This document shows positions 10,640 through 22,661 of a stretch of DNA of 64,000 nt, piece by piece. The stretch covers positions 99,411,827-99,475,826 of the forward strand of contig NC_092041.1 in assembly GCF_003086295.3 (NCBI RefSeq), read 5' to 3'. Below the pieces are notes generated by a model. It made no database searches, was not told the DNA's origin, and saw only the letters and a program-made list of their open reading frames with translations. The first letter of the stretch is position 1. Every line of letters begins with the position of its first letter. Position numbers and translations under genes: made by a program. This stretch comes from Arachis hypogaea (taxonomy: Eukaryota > Streptophyta > Magnoliopsida > Fabales > Fabaceae).

Positions 10640-10836
10640 CAGCATGGTAATGGAAAAAATATGGGAAAGGAGAAGGGGAAAGGAAAAGGGAAAGACGTAG
10701 GGGAAAAGATAGTAGATGATGAGTTTATTCCAAATGTTGATGATCCATACTCGTGGGTTGACACCTCTTTGAAGGGGTATATATCGTGGTTTTATGACGA
10801 AAAGATAATGAAGGGGTATATATCATTGTCAATCTA
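10640..10836 (+). pseudogene. Possible exon remnant, Lys/Gly-rich
   Basis: After a splice-acceptor-like TTTTCAG at 10636-10642, a frame of about 64 codons runs to a TAA near 10836. It encodes alternating Gly-Lys-Glu repeats and then an acidic segment (DDEFIPNVDDPYSWVDTSL). I do not recognise the family. Its right edge lies at the primer site of element D, so the exon may have been cut by that insertion. Confidence 0.25.
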
Positions 10837-10842
10837 AATTAA

Positions 10843-10860
10843 TCCCCGTCAATGGCGCCA
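10843..10860 (-). promoter_or_regulatory. Primer binding site of element D, tRNA-Asp type
   Basis: On the minus strand it reads TGGCGCCATTGACGGGGA, two changes from the tRNA-Asp complement. It lies six bases beyond the LTR end at 10867 and proves that element D points left. Confidence 0.75.
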
Positions 10861-11797
10861 AAAACTTGATATAGACTTGATAAACAATATCTACCAGCAA
10901 GTGCACCTAGTCGTAATCAAGTAATATCATACTATGAGTGAAGTCGATCTCACGAGGATTGAAAGTTAAGGAACTTTAATTAATTGGCCATTCTAGTTAA
11001 ACAATCAATTTAACAAGGTTTGAACAAATCTTAGATAACTTGACAATGAAGTAAATTACTGGAAAGTAAATATCAAGGAAATAAATGACTGGAAATAAAG
11101 AGCGGGAAAGTAATTAGCTGGGAATTTAAAATGCAAAAAAGTAAATTGCTGGACTAAGGTGACAGGTTGGGGCTTAAGCTCAAAATTATTGGCATATACA
11201 TTGGGAGTCAGAATGCTACTTCCACAATTACCAGGATAAGGATTGGTATATGACCCAATGTCCTCCTGATAGGTGGAGCATTAGCATTATTGCCAACTTC
11301 AAAGTTGTGATCCTGATTAAATTCCTCAACCATGTCATGATCCCAAACCAAGATTTACACAATTGTGAGAAAGAACTTCAAGTATAACTCTATAATTCCT
11401 CTCCCAAGGTTCACATAGAATCCAAATAAATTTAAACTCTTTTCCAAGATATTTAAATCCTTGAAATGAAGAACGAAAATTCTTTTTAGATAATCAAATA
11501 ATAGATGAAGACAAGAAGAAATTAAGCTTCTCAATTGATCCATCAAATTACAATAGAGCTCATTCTTCCAATGAAAGGGAAGTTAGCTACCCATAGCTCA
11601 GAGAGAAATACAAAAGGTGAAATCTAAAAGTGAAGTAAATTGCCAAAAGTAAAAGTCCCCAGTGAAGTGCTTTCCTTGGATTTATATACTACTCCTACTT
11701 GCAAATGTAAATTTAAATTAAGCTCAAATTACAAATGAGATTTCATTTCTAACTACTCTTGATGGGCCTAGCTTGTTGAGTGAAGAAAAGGTTGAGT

Positions 11798-12512
11798 GGC
11801 GTGTCACTTTTATGACACACCCAAGTTGTGCAGGTCTTTCATATTCTCTGGGTTCTTTGCCGAGTGTGCCAGAGGGTGGGACACACCCGTCACTCTCCCT
11901 TTGCTAAGAGTTGGTGTGCACTTGATCGTGCACGCCCTTGACATGCTCTAGCTTGCCTTCTGGAGATGTTGTCTGACATGCCACACTCTACATACGCCCA
12001 CGGGCATGCCAGTGAAAAAGAAGTTGGCGTGCCACTTGAGACGGTACGCCACATTATACCCCAATGATTGAACTTTGGAGCAACTTTTTAGAAACTTTGC
12101 CTGGCGTGCCATGCTCTACACACGTCCATGGGCATGCCATTGTAAAAGGGTTGGCGTGCTACTTGATCGAGCACGCCATATTACACGCCTGTGGTTGCAA
12201 CCCTTTAGCATCTTCCTGGAAACTTTGCCTGGTGTAAACCACTCCAAAGAAGCGCCCATTGTCATGCCCGTTCTGAAGGTTGGCATGCCACTTGAGAAGC
12301 CACACCCAAGGCCATGCTAGAAGTGAGGAGAACTAGAGAGAGTTGGCGTGCCATGCTATACACATGCCTAGGTTAGTTCCTTATGAGGAATGGCTCAGCA
12401 TGCCATTCCTTCTTGTTTGCTGTTGGTGGAGAATAGGCCCCGCATGCCACGCCATAATACATGCCATTGGGACGCTCGTGCATGAACCTGGTGTGCCATG
12501 CCATATTGCACG
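11798..12512 (-). repeat. GGCGTGCCACGCC word island in LTR D
   Basis: More than ten imperfect inverted repeats of GGCGTGCC and GGCACGCC type are spread over 700 bases, for example at 11798, 12025, 12101, 12152 and 12343. The series continues after element A, at 23260 (TTGGCGTGCCACGCCAA), up to 23577. It lies upstream of D's TATA box in D's own orientation. Confidence 0.75.
12508..12512 (+). other. Target-site duplication, left copy (GCACG)
   Basis: GCACG directly precedes the TG of the 5' LTR and is repeated right after the 3' LTR at 23204-23208. A five-base duplication is normal for Ty3/gypsy integrase. Confidence 0.92.
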
Positions 12513-13054
12513 TGTTCATATCCTGTGTCGAGTTGTCCGACCCGGGATGTTCTACAGACAAAGCGACCGACCTCTTCAGGTCAGGACAATCTGACCTCTT
12601 CTCAAAGAGCTCGGCCAAGTCACGAGAAAGCCCAAATAAAGGGCCCAAATAGAGGAACACGCCCCAGATCCTAAGGCAGCCCAAGCCTACAAGAGAAGGG
12701 CGATTCCCTTGAAAATAAGATGACCTCACTTGAAGATAAGATAAAGATAAGATAACTAACTTATCTTATCCACAGGAGGCTAGATCTCACCATTATAAAT
12801 ACACTGGAGCACCCAGGTATAACTCATACTCTGATTCTACTCAATACCTGTTTAATACCCTTGCTAACTTAAGTATTGGAGTCCCTTGCAGGTACCCCCC
12901 ACCCTCCGGGGACGAAGGATCAGCAGCACCGCCAGATCCAACAGGTCAGACACGACAGCTCCGGCTGCTACACACCTGCCGGACACAACAGCTCTGACCA
13001 GTACAGAAGATCTCATCCGAGATCGACCTTCAGTTTCAGGTAACCCTCAGAACA
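12513..13054 (+). repeat. 5' LTR of element A
   Basis: TGTTCATATC at the left and CCTCAGAACA at the right form the TGTT...AACA ends. A TATA box (TTATAAATACA) lies near 12793-12803. The minus-strand open frame of 118 codons here recurs in the other LTR and is not a gene. Confidence 0.93.
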
Positions 13055-13055
13055 T

Positions 13056-13073
13056 TGGCGCCGTTGCCGAGGA
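13056..13073 (+). promoter_or_regulatory. Primer binding site of element A
   Basis: TGGCGCCGTTGCCGAGGA begins two bases after the LTR and differs from the tRNA-Asp(GTC) complement at one position. Confidence 0.88.
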
Positions 13074-13094
13074 CCTGGAAGTCATCCCAACACC

Positions 13095-14358
13095 ATGGCG
13101 GACAACCATGACAACGACCACGACTCAGGTTTGGAAGATAGAACGCCGCACAAGAACATGGATACTATACTTAAAGATACTCCGAAATCCAATTGAGACA
13201 AAAATTCATCAAATCCAGGGGTGATAGAAGCACTTCAAAATCGATTAAAGCAACTTGAGAAAGAAGCCCAACATCAACGCGAAAAAGAAGAGGATCTACA
13301 TCGGGAGATAAGACGGCGTCAAGAATTAGAAGATAAGCTTATGAAACTCGAAGCTGATCTCAAAACTAAAGCTACTCGATCCACCCCAGAGGATAGCTCT
13401 CACAAAGATCAAGATCCATTCACCAGGGAAATTATGAAGACCAAAATCTCAAAAGATTTCAAACTTCCGGATACGACTCTGTATGACGGCACCTCGGACC
13501 CCAACCACCATCTCAGCAACTTCAGAAGTAGAATGTACCTCACTGACGCCTCAGATGTAGTTCGCTGCAAAGCCTTTCCAACAACTCTTACCAAGACAGC
13601 CATTAGATGGTTCGATAACCTACCTCCAAAATCCATCTCGAGTTTCGATGACCTGGCCAAAAAGTTCCTGGCCCGATTTTCCATACAAAAGAACAAAGCC
13701 AAACACGCACCCAGCCTACTAGAGATCAAGCAAGGAGATCGGGAGAGTCTTCGTAACTACATGGAAAGATTCAACAAAACATGCATGGACATACAAAGTC
13801 TACCAATAGAAGCTGCCATCATGGGCCTCATAAATGGCCTACGAGAAGGACCATTTAGCCAATCTATATCAAAGAAGTACCCGGCATCCCTAGACGAAGT
13901 ACAAGAACGGGTGCAGAAGTACATCAACATGGAGGAGAATTCTCGACTTGGGGAAGCCTCGAGGTTCAGTTCTGCCTACCGAGATAAAGATAAAGAATCC
14001 AAGAAAAAAGAAGATCGCTCCGGAGAGAAAATCAAAAAATATCATAACTACACCCATCTTATGGTATCCTTGGTAGATATTTACAAAGAAGTCTGCCATA
14101 CAAAAAAAATACCCCAGCTCGGCCACTTAAAGGCAAAAGGGGAGGAGGAAATCGGAACGAATACTGTGAGTATCATCGAGTTCGAGGACATTCCACCAAC
14201 GAATGCTTTGACTTGAAAAACGTCATAGAGAAATTAGTAGGGGAAGGAAAACTAGATCGATTCCTGGCCAATCGGGACGAAGAACCAAGAAAAAAAGAAG
14301 GGATGAAGATGTCGGACGATCTGAACGATCACCCCGCACATCGGAAAGACATGTCCAC
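13095..14358 (+). pseudogene. gag: gag of element A (capsid and zinc knuckle), broken
   Basis: The likely ATG is at 13095, 22 bases after the primer site. A TGA at 13194 interrupts the frame. It then continues through a coiled-coil stretch (13221-13400) and the plant retrotransposon gag core, with TAIRWFDNLPPKSISSFDDL, FLARFS and ESLRNYMERFNK as typical markers. A one-base shift near 14060 moves the frame, after which C-x2-H-x4-H-x4-C (14162-14206) forms the usual zinc-knuckle variant. It would package element RNA in cytoplasmic particles if intact. It overlaps no other gene and leads directly into protease. Confidence 0.85.
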
Positions 14359-17300
14359 GTGATACACGGCAGATTTGCTGGAGGAGGAATCTCCAAATCA
14401 TCCCGCAAGCGACACCTAAAAGAAGTATACCATGTCGAAGGCAAGAAGGAGGCGCCAGACATCCCAGCAATCACATTTACCAAAGAAGATGAATCCAGAA
14501 TCATCTCAGGACACGACGACCCCATGGTCATCACAATCATATTGGCAAACGCCAACCTCCACCATACATTAATTGACCAAGGAAGCTCCGCTGACATCTT
14601 ATTCAAAACTGCCTTCGACAAGCTCGGCTTAGAAGAAAAAGAGCTAAGAGCATACCCGAACAGCCTGTTCGGACTTGGGGATACCCCATTACAACCACTG
14701 GGATACGTATCGTTACATACAACCTTCGAAAAGGGGAACCAATCCAGAACACTCAAGATAGACTATATCGTGGTCGACGTAAGCTCAGCCTACAATGCCT
14801 TAATAGGTCGGACAACGTTAAATTAACTCGGCGCAATAGTTTCAACGCCACATCTATGTATGAAATTCCCAACTGCAGAAGGGATAGCTACAATAAAAGC
14901 AGATCAAAAGATGGTGCGTCGCTGTTATAACGAAAGTCTAAACCTCCGAGGCGAAGGAGGAGAGTTCCACACAATCGAACTCGGCAGAGATCAGAGACGA
15001 GAAGAACTCTGCCCACGACCCGAAGGAGAAATAGAAAGAGTCCAGATCGGAGATACCTCGGATAAAACAACTAATATTGGCACGATCCTGAAAGGAGACG
15101 CAAAGGAATCACTAATACGGTTCCTACGAGATAATGTTGATCTCTTCGCATGGAAAGCTGCTGACATGCCAGGCATAGATCCCGAACTACTGAGCCACAA
15201 GTTGGCAGTCTACCCGGGATCCCGGCCGGTACAACAAAGACGAAGAAAACTCGGGCCAGAACGGTCTCAGGCTGTAGAAGAACAAGTTCAAGCACTACTA
15301 GAATCAGGGTTCATAAGAGAAGTTAAATACCCACTATGGCTAGCAAACGTCGTCTTGGTGAGAAAGTCAAATGGGAAGTGGCGAATGTGCACCGACTACA
15401 CCGACCTCAACAAAGCCTGTCCAAAAGACCCTTATCCACTCCCAAGCATCGATGCTCTAGTAGATGCCTCATCGGGATATAAGTACCTCTCGTTCATGGA
15501 CGCATACTCAGGCTACAACCAGATTCCAATATATCCACCGAATCAAGAAAAAACCTCGTTTCTCACACCAAAAGCAAATTATTGCTACATCGTAATGCCT
15601 TTCGGCCTTAAGAACGCGGGAGCCACTTATCAAAGGCTAATGAATAAAGTCTTCTCAGACCACATCGGAAAAATCATGGAGGTTTATGTGGATAACATGT
15701 TGATAAAGACATAAAGTGAAGAAACATTACTAACCGACTTGGTTCAAGTGTTCAACACCATACGGAAGCACGGCATGCGACTCAACCCGGCTAAATGCAC
15801 CTTCGCAGTGGAAGCAGGTAAATTCTTGGGCTTTATTCTCATACAAAGAGGAATCGAGGCAAATCCAGATAAATGTCAGGCCATACTCAACATGAAAAGC
15901 CCAACCTGCGTCAAAGAGGTACAACAACTCAATGGGAGATTGGCGGCCTTGTCTAGATTCCTAGCAGGGTCAGCAATAAGATCCCTCCCCTTCTACGCTA
16001 CCTTAAGGAAGGGAAAGAACTTTGAGTGGACAACGGAATGTGAACAAGCCTTCCGAGACTTCAAAGAATTCTTGGGACAGCCCCCCATCCTATCTCGACC
16101 ACAAGAGGGAGAACCACTCATACTGTACCTCGCAGTAGGAAGTCGGACAATAGCCTCAGCATTAATTAGAGAAGATGAAAGGGGACAACAACCCGTCTAC
16201 TTCATTAGTAAAGCACTACAGGGGTCAGAGCTGAACTACTAGAAAATAGAGAAATTTGCCTACGCTCTGATACTCGCATCCCGACGACTTCGCCCATACT
16301 TCCAAGCGCACACCATTAAAATTTGGACCAACCAGCCCATAAAAGGGATATTGCAGAAAACAGATCTAGCAGGAAGAATCCTACAGTGGGCAATTGAATT
16401 GTCTGAGTTCGACCTCCAATACGAGGCGCGGACAGCCATCAAATCATAATACCTAGCCGACTTCATTGCAGAATTCACAAACACCACGAAAATCCCCATA
16501 GAGTGGAACATATACGTGGATGGTTCCTCGAATAAAATTGGAAGCGGTGCAGGTGTGATAATTGAAAGCAACCAAGGAACCCAACTTGAGCTTTCCCTGA
16601 AATTCGGATTCCCGACCTCAAACAACCAGGCGAAATATGAAGCGTTATTAGCTGGTTTAAAGCTGGCTAGGGAAGTTGGAGCTCAGAAACTCAACATCTA
16701 CAGTGACTCACAAGTCGTTTCCTCGCAAATAACGGTAAGCTATCAAGCCAAAGATCCTACCATGAAAAAATAGTTGGATAAAACCAAAGAACAGCTCGGA
16801 CAACTCGGGGAATATAGGATCTGCCACATACCCCGCAAGCAAAATGCCCGAGCTGACGCACTCTCAAAACTAGCCAGCACCAAACCAGGGGGCAACAATA
16901 GAAGCCTCATCCAGAAAATACTACAGAACCCATCAATATCGGAAGAAGAAAAAATCCTAGCCATAACAGGTCGGGACAAGGATGGATGACCCCCATAATT
17001 AACTACCTCAAAACAGAAGTGCTCCCCACAGATGAAAAGGAGGCAAAGAGGTTAAAAAGGGAGGCACAGTACTACACTATCATAAACAACACCCTATACA
17101 AAAGAGGGATCTCAACACTATTGTTAAAATGCGTACCGACCTCCAATACAAAGGAAGTCTTGGAGGAAGTACACAGCGGCATTTGTGGCAATCATCTCGG
17201 AGCGCAAGCTCTCACCAAAAAGGTACTCCGGGCGGGATTCTATTGGCCAACTCTACAAAAGGAAGCTACCGAATTTGTAAAGACATGTCCACCATGTCAG

Positions 17301-18216
17301 AAGCATGCCAACTTTCACATCATCCCACCGGAAAAACTCATCAGCGTAACCTCACCCTGGCCATTTGCAAAGTGGGGACTCGATCTTCTCGGACCCTTTT
17401 CCCAGGGATCGGGACAATTCAAGTTCATCATAGTAGGGGTAGACTACTTCACAAAATGAATCGAGGCAGAACCCCTAGCTGACGCCACTGCTCAAAGAAG
17501 TCGAAAATTCCTATATAGGAACATCATTACAAGGTTTGGGGTTCCATACTCCATCACCACGGATAATGGCACCCAATTCACAGATGCAGGCTTCAGAAAA
17601 CTAGTAGCCGACTTGAACATAAAACACCAGTTCACCTCTGTCGAACATCCCTAAGCCAATGGACAAGCCGAAGCAGCCAACAAAGTCATATTGGTCGGGC
17701 TGAAATGGAGACTACAAGAAGCAAAGGGAGCTTGGGCCGAGGAACTTCCACAAGTCCTATGGGCGTATCGAACAACTCCACATTCCACTACGAACGAATC
17801 ACCATTTCGATTAACATACGGAGTGAGGCAATGATTCCAATAGAAGTTGAGGAAGGGTCTCCCCGAGTAGTCCACTACAATGAACAAACCAACTCTCAAC
17901 TTCAAAGAGAAGAGCTCGACCTACTTCCAGAAATCCAAGAGAGAGCTCGGATCAGAGAGAAGAACTAAAGCGACGAATGGCTTCCAGATATAATCAAAAG
18001 GTAGTGCCAAGAGGTTTCGCTGAGAATGATCTCATCTTAATCCGAAATGATATTGGAACAACTCGACCCGGAGAAGGAAAGCTGGCAGCTAACTGGAAAG
18101 GACCCTACCGAGTCACAGAAGTACTTGGGAAGGGCTACTACAGACTGTTCAAACTCGAGGGACGAGAACTCCCCAGATCATGGCACGCCTGTAACCTAAG
18201 AAGGTACTATAGTTAG
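14359..18216 (+). pseudogene. pol: pol of element A: protease, RT, RNase H, integrase; broken
   Basis: Domains in order: aspartic protease (14430-14830; active site reads DQGSSAD at 14574, where family members have Asp-Thr/Asn-Gly); reverse transcriptase (15080-15720; RMCTDYTDLNKACPKD, and YVDN at 15684 instead of catalytic YVDD); RNase H (16080-16900; YVDGSSNKIGSGAG); integrase (17100-18216; His/Cys finger ending CPPCQKH, VDYF, TDNGTQF). In-frame stops lie at 14824, 15712, 16240, 16447, 16771, 17457 and 17652, with shifts near 16980 and 17820. Five of the seven stops replace expected Gln or Trp codons. No chromodomain follows. Activity is impossible. Confidence 0.9.
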
Positions 18217-18750
18217 ATAAAGATCTCATCACAAGATGCACTCTTTTTCCTGAAAAGGTTTTTTAATGAGGCGTCGAGATTGAGATTTAATCCCACTTAA
18301 GGGTATGAAAAACTCCCACCTGTATATATTTGCACTTTCTTTAAATAAAATACATTTCAGATATTCTACAAATTCCCAAGACGCATTAATCTGAAGCATT
18401 CATCATCCGATTATAAAGCAACGGATCGAATAGAAAGTGAAGAACAGATTCACTATACGATCTCGATAGGAATGATCGACCAACAAAGGTGAAAACGCGA
18501 TTCACCTAAAGGTCGATTAAACCAGGACAGAAACCACCATCTACAAATTGGCAAAAGATGAACACAGAATAATGCAAGAAGTTATCGAAAGTGATCCCAA
18601 AAAGAACCTGACGAGGTCTTATGGATTACTATATAATAACTTAAAAAGACTGGCCGACATTAAAAAGTCGGACCAAGTCAATCCAAGTTATCAGCGAATC
18701 CCTAGAAAGAGGTCTGGCCAACCCTATTAAAGAGGAATTGCTATAACTTA
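18217..18750 (+). other. Spacer after pol of element A
   Basis: Non-coding, AT-rich, with scattered GATCGACC/GGTCGATT half repeats that become regular in the tandem array just downstream. No gene. Confidence 0.5.
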
Positions 18751-19165
18751 AAAGAGATCGACCTAACGAAGTCGGTCTCCTAAAAAGACAAGTTGTAAAA
18801 GTAATCCCTGAAAGAGACCTAACAAAGGTCCAAGAAAGAGGATTACAAAAACAACTTAGAAGAGATCGACCTAACGAAGTCGGTCTCCTACAAAGACAAG
18901 TTGTAAAAAGTAATCCCTGAAAGAGACCTAACAAAGGTCCAAGAAAGAGGATCACAAAAATAACTTAGAAGAGATCGACCTAACGAAGTCGGTCTCCTAC
19001 AAGACAAGTTGTAAAAGTAATCCCTGAAAGAGACCTAACAAAGGTCCAAGAAAAAGGATCACAAAAACAACTTAGAAGAAATCGACTCAACGAAGTCAGT
19101 CTCATACAAAACAAAATAATCCCTGAAAGAGACCTGAACACGGTCCAAAAAAGAGGATTATCAAA
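18751..19165 (+). repeat. Tandem array, about 108-base unit, nearly four copies
   Basis: Copies start at 18751, 18859, 18968 and 19075. The core shared text is GAGATCGACCTAACGAAGTC, then a CTCCTA/AAGACAAGTTGT segment, then AATCCCTGAAAGAGACCTAA. The first three copies are about 95 percent alike; the fourth is decayed. A looser echo runs to about 19280. The array lies in the 3' non-coding part of a Tat-like element, a place known to seed plant satellite DNA. Confidence 0.88.
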
Positions 19166-19702
19166 AAACTCGACAGAGTCCGGTATGACGAAGTCGGCCC
19201 AAAAAAGATAAAGTTACAAAAGGCAAAACCTCAAAAAAGATCTGAACAAGATCTAAGAAAAAAGGATCACCTAGTAACGAAACGGGGACCAACATGAAGA
19301 AATCGGACTGAAGCTACAAAAAGTTATAAAAAGTAATCTCAAGGGGTTGCTCGAAAAGATCAATTGAGAAGATCAACCAACAGAGGGGAGATAATTCGAC
19401 CCGATAGACCTTGACCTTGGCACAAAAGCGATCAAAAGAGGATGGATAAAAAACAACCCTGAAAATCCCAGGTAAATGATAAAGAAAGCTGCAAGCAAGC
19501 ATATCACAGTTATCATAAAACAAAGACTCAACAGGTCGCCTGAAAGCCAACCCCAAGAGCCAGAGAAACCATTTTGTTTTTAAAAAAAAAAGTTGCTAAA
19601 AATAGCAACTGGAGTATCAACAGTCAACAAAGCACCATTTACAAAAAAAGAGTTCAAAGCCCACAAACCGAGCTATTTACACAAATACTTAAAAAAAGGA
19701 GG

Positions 19703-21617
19703 TCAACCAAGATTTGGAGCCTTCCCAGCAGCATCAGTACGGGGAGAAGGAGGACAAGTCTGAATAGGCACAGCATCTACAGTTCCATCATCCCGGTTCA
19801 GGATCTGGCAATCCGGATCGGACATAACGGGAGGAACTGAGGAGGTCGACACTTTAAGAGAAGGCACTGGGGGAGGGTCAGCATCATCATCGTCCTAGTC
19901 ATCAGGAACAATCTTACCATCCCTCACAACATTGTCCAGGCTGACGAGAGTCAAGTTGGCATCAGGAGCAACAATCCGGAACTGCTCCATCAGGTTCTCA
20001 AAGGCAGCAGTTACGCTACCCACAAGGTGACCCTGAAGCTCGGCATAATTAACCCGAGCAGTTTCCAAATCATCCTGGAGATGCATTAATTCCCTATAAG
20101 CTGAGACATAGCTATCCTTATGCTTCAGGGCCATGTCCTCAGCCAACTTCAAAGAAGCAGCCAGGGTAATAGAGCTGGCCTTCTCACCCTCCAGTTTCTT
20201 CTCTACCTTCGCCAACTTCACCTCCAACTCCTCTTTCAGACCCTTGATCTGATCAAATTCTGATTTGGCCTCTTCCATGAAGGATTTTGTGGCATGAATC
20301 GGGATCCCCTGAACTGTTCGGAAAATAGCCGCACCTATATGAGCCATTTTCACACTATTTTTGGTGATAAAATCCAGATGCTGAAGAAGAGACACGTCGT
20401 CCATAGAGAGTCCACCATAGGGGGCAATTTGCTGGTCAACAAACTCGATAGCATTAAAATCCGGGGCATCCAAGTTAAAGGGCTCGGATGTTTTTTGCTT
20501 TCTTAAAGGAGGAGCACCAGAAGCAATGGCAGAAGTCTGTGGAGGATCGACCTGACGAAACCGAGGAGTAGGAATTGCTTTCCTCGGCTCGGGAGAACTC
20601 GGCACAGGAGGCTTCACTGGAACCTGAGAAGATCTCTCTCCGGCCACTTTAGCCGAGATGTTCAGAGCAGCAGTTGCCTTCTTTACCTTTTAAAGGCCTT
20701 CATGGAGTCATTGTTCTTTGACATCTCTGCAAATACAGAATCAGCCACAGCAAAGAGTTACAGTCACAATAAGAGGAAGGAAAAAAAATTACGACACAAG
20801 TGTAGAAACAAGTCAGACAAGTACCCAAAACAGTCCGAACCAGGGACGGGTCATTCAAAAACCTTTTTGTATCAAGATGGGGTGGTTTCCCCCATAGATC
20901 CTCAAGAACAACAACAAAGGCACACTCAACATCATCAAGCATCTCCCAGGTATAGCGAGACACTCTCACATCCCTCTGCCACTCTAGAGGGAAAGATGGC
21001 TCATCATTTTCATCAAGAAAAAAGGAGCGGGCCCCCTTGACAGCACGAACCTTAAAGAAGTAATTCTTGAAGTTCTTAAAGGACTCATCATACATAGCAA
21101 AAACTTTGTGGCCCTGGGCGGACCTGAAGGAAACCTAGGAAGCTTTCTTTTTTGAAGAACTGCCAGGCTTGGCGGAAACAAACAAATAAAGGAAAAGAGT
21201 CTGGGAAGGTGTTACATCTAATTCACGGCAGAGAAGTTGAAAAATTTTAATAAAATCCTAGGAATTGGGGTGAAGCTGGGATGGGGCAATATTACACGAC
21301 CACAACAGGTCGGTCTCGAAAGTAGAAAAAGGAAAAGTAACGTTCAACTGGCTGAAGAAGTATTCATAGGCATAGAAGAAGGGACGCTCCCTCTCAATGG
21401 AAGTCGGAAAACAAACTCTCTCATCAGAATCAGGAGCAACAAGCTCGTAATCCTCCTCACGGGCATTGTTACCACAAATCCTATGGCGCTTCCTCAGCTC
21501 TGTGCAAAACTCAGCATCCACAACAGAAACACACAACAAAACAAGGGAGTCCAGCCAATCGGACATCCCCTCAGGAACTCTGGAAGACATCTCTACAATG
21601 TTATTGCGAGAAGACAT
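19703..21617 (-). pseudogene. Antisense accessory gene of element A (gypsy-type transposon domain protein)
   Basis: Reads opposite to pol. ATG near 21617; exon 1 to 20825, a 98-base intron (20727-20824, GT-AG), exon 2 from 20726 to a stop near 19703. The N-terminal part has the pattern I recall as Pfam 'putative gypsy type transposon' (PF04195), including LHPNS, VSFRSAQG and NYFFKVRAVKG. The C-terminal half is Pro-rich, then a long coiled coil (KGLKEELEVKLAKVEKKLEG), ending DGKIVPDD and an acidic tail. Stops near 21258 and 21135 replace Trp codons; a third lies near 19896 and a frameshift near 20690. Element B carries the homologous gene with the same intron. Function unknown. Confidence 0.75.
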
Positions 21618-21631
21618 GAGGCCAACTAACC

Positions 21632-22203
21632 CTACAAATAAGAAAAAAAGACGGGGTTACCACAAACATCTCAAACAAAGGGAGAAAACAACTCGGACAA
21701 ATACTTCTCAGGCGATGGAACAAAGAAAAGGAAAACCCCAAGCTCAAACCAAAGTCCTGGGGCATCCTTTGGGGGCAGTAACAAAGCAAGGTTTCCAGAA
21801 ATCAATCTACAAGCTTACATTCCAACATGTCTCAATAAAAAATTCAAAAAACAGCAAACACCTTTCTTCAAGGAGAAATACAAAAAATCATTACAACACG
21901 CCAAGCAGAGACCATTAAAGATGCAACCTTTTTTCAAGATCAGACAAAAAGCAAATCTCCAAACAAAGCAAGGAATAGATGCAGATTTTTATCAAAGTAT
22001 CAGGCAGGAAAAAACCACAAGCGACAATAAAACCCAAGAAAGCCTCAACGGAAAAGCCAAGAGAATGCATAAAATAAAGACAGGAAAAACATGTTACAGT
22101 GACAAGCAAATACAAGGCCTCGAAAAGATTCAAACTTTCAAACATGAAAAATCAAAGCTTCACCAAAAATTGAAAACGAAGCTACAAGAAAGCCAGTACT
22201 TAC
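21632..22203 (-). promoter_or_regulatory. Leader intron of the antisense gene in element A
   Basis: On the minus strand a near-ideal donor CAG/GTAAGT sits at 22203 and an acceptor TTTGTAG ends at 21632, 17 bases before the gene's ATG. The exon upstream (about 22204-22500) is pyrimidine-rich like a plant 5' leader, and a TATA-like TTTTATAT lies near 22513-22520. Splicing and promoter use are inferred from sequence alone. Confidence 0.55.
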
Positions 22204-22650
22204 CTGGAAAAGAACAGCAAGCTTCAAGGAAATTGAAGATGGAGACGAAATCTGGGACACCCTCTCACAAGCAAAAACGTGAACAAGAGCAATGTCGTAG
22301 AAGAGAAAACACGAAAACTACAAGAGAAAGCAGAAGCGCAAACGAAAGAACAGAAAGCAAAGAGAGCAGAGAAAAGAAGTTACGAAAAGGCTAAAGGAGA
22401 GAAACCGTTTCTGGGTTTTCAAAATCAAAGTAAAGAGCCAAAGAGAAACGGGGCAATTAATGCTCAAATTAAAGAAGGCATTAAACCCTCGCACGTTCCC
22501 AAAAAAGCGCCGATATAAAAGCGTGCGTCTTTTAGAAGAAACGTTCTACATTCAAAGCTGCTACAAATGAGTCGACAAAATGCTTGAGTTCGGCTTCACC
22601 AAAGAAAGACCGAAGTCAAGGACTCGATCTCAAAGAGAATACCGAGCTCA

Positions 22651-22661
22651 AGCAGGGGCAC
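22651..22661 (+). promoter_or_regulatory. Polypurine tract of element A
   Basis: AGCAGGGGCAC directly precedes the TG of the 3' LTR. Element B has a similar GTCGGAGGCAC in the same position, so the terminal GGCAC seems conserved between the two families. Confidence 0.7.

Larger units (their letters stand above)
10867..12512 (-). mobile_element. LTR of element D, first part (minus strand)
   Basis: On the minus strand the LTR ends CTATATCA at 10867. Its TATA box (AGTATATAAA, 11681-11690) and a long island of GGCGTGCCACGCC-type words lie to the right. The LTR is broken at 12512 by element A and resumes at 23209. Nothing of D's coding region is left of the primer site, so only the 5' LTR edge survives. 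Confidence 0.7.

Noticed and set aside
12373..12729. 118-codon minus-strand open frame
   Set aside because: It overlaps the 5' LTR of element A and its core recurs in the 3' LTR (22672-22878). LTR text, no family features.
14223..14756. 177-codon minus-strand open frame
   Set aside because: Shadow of protease in element A, whose plus-strand frame has clear family motifs.
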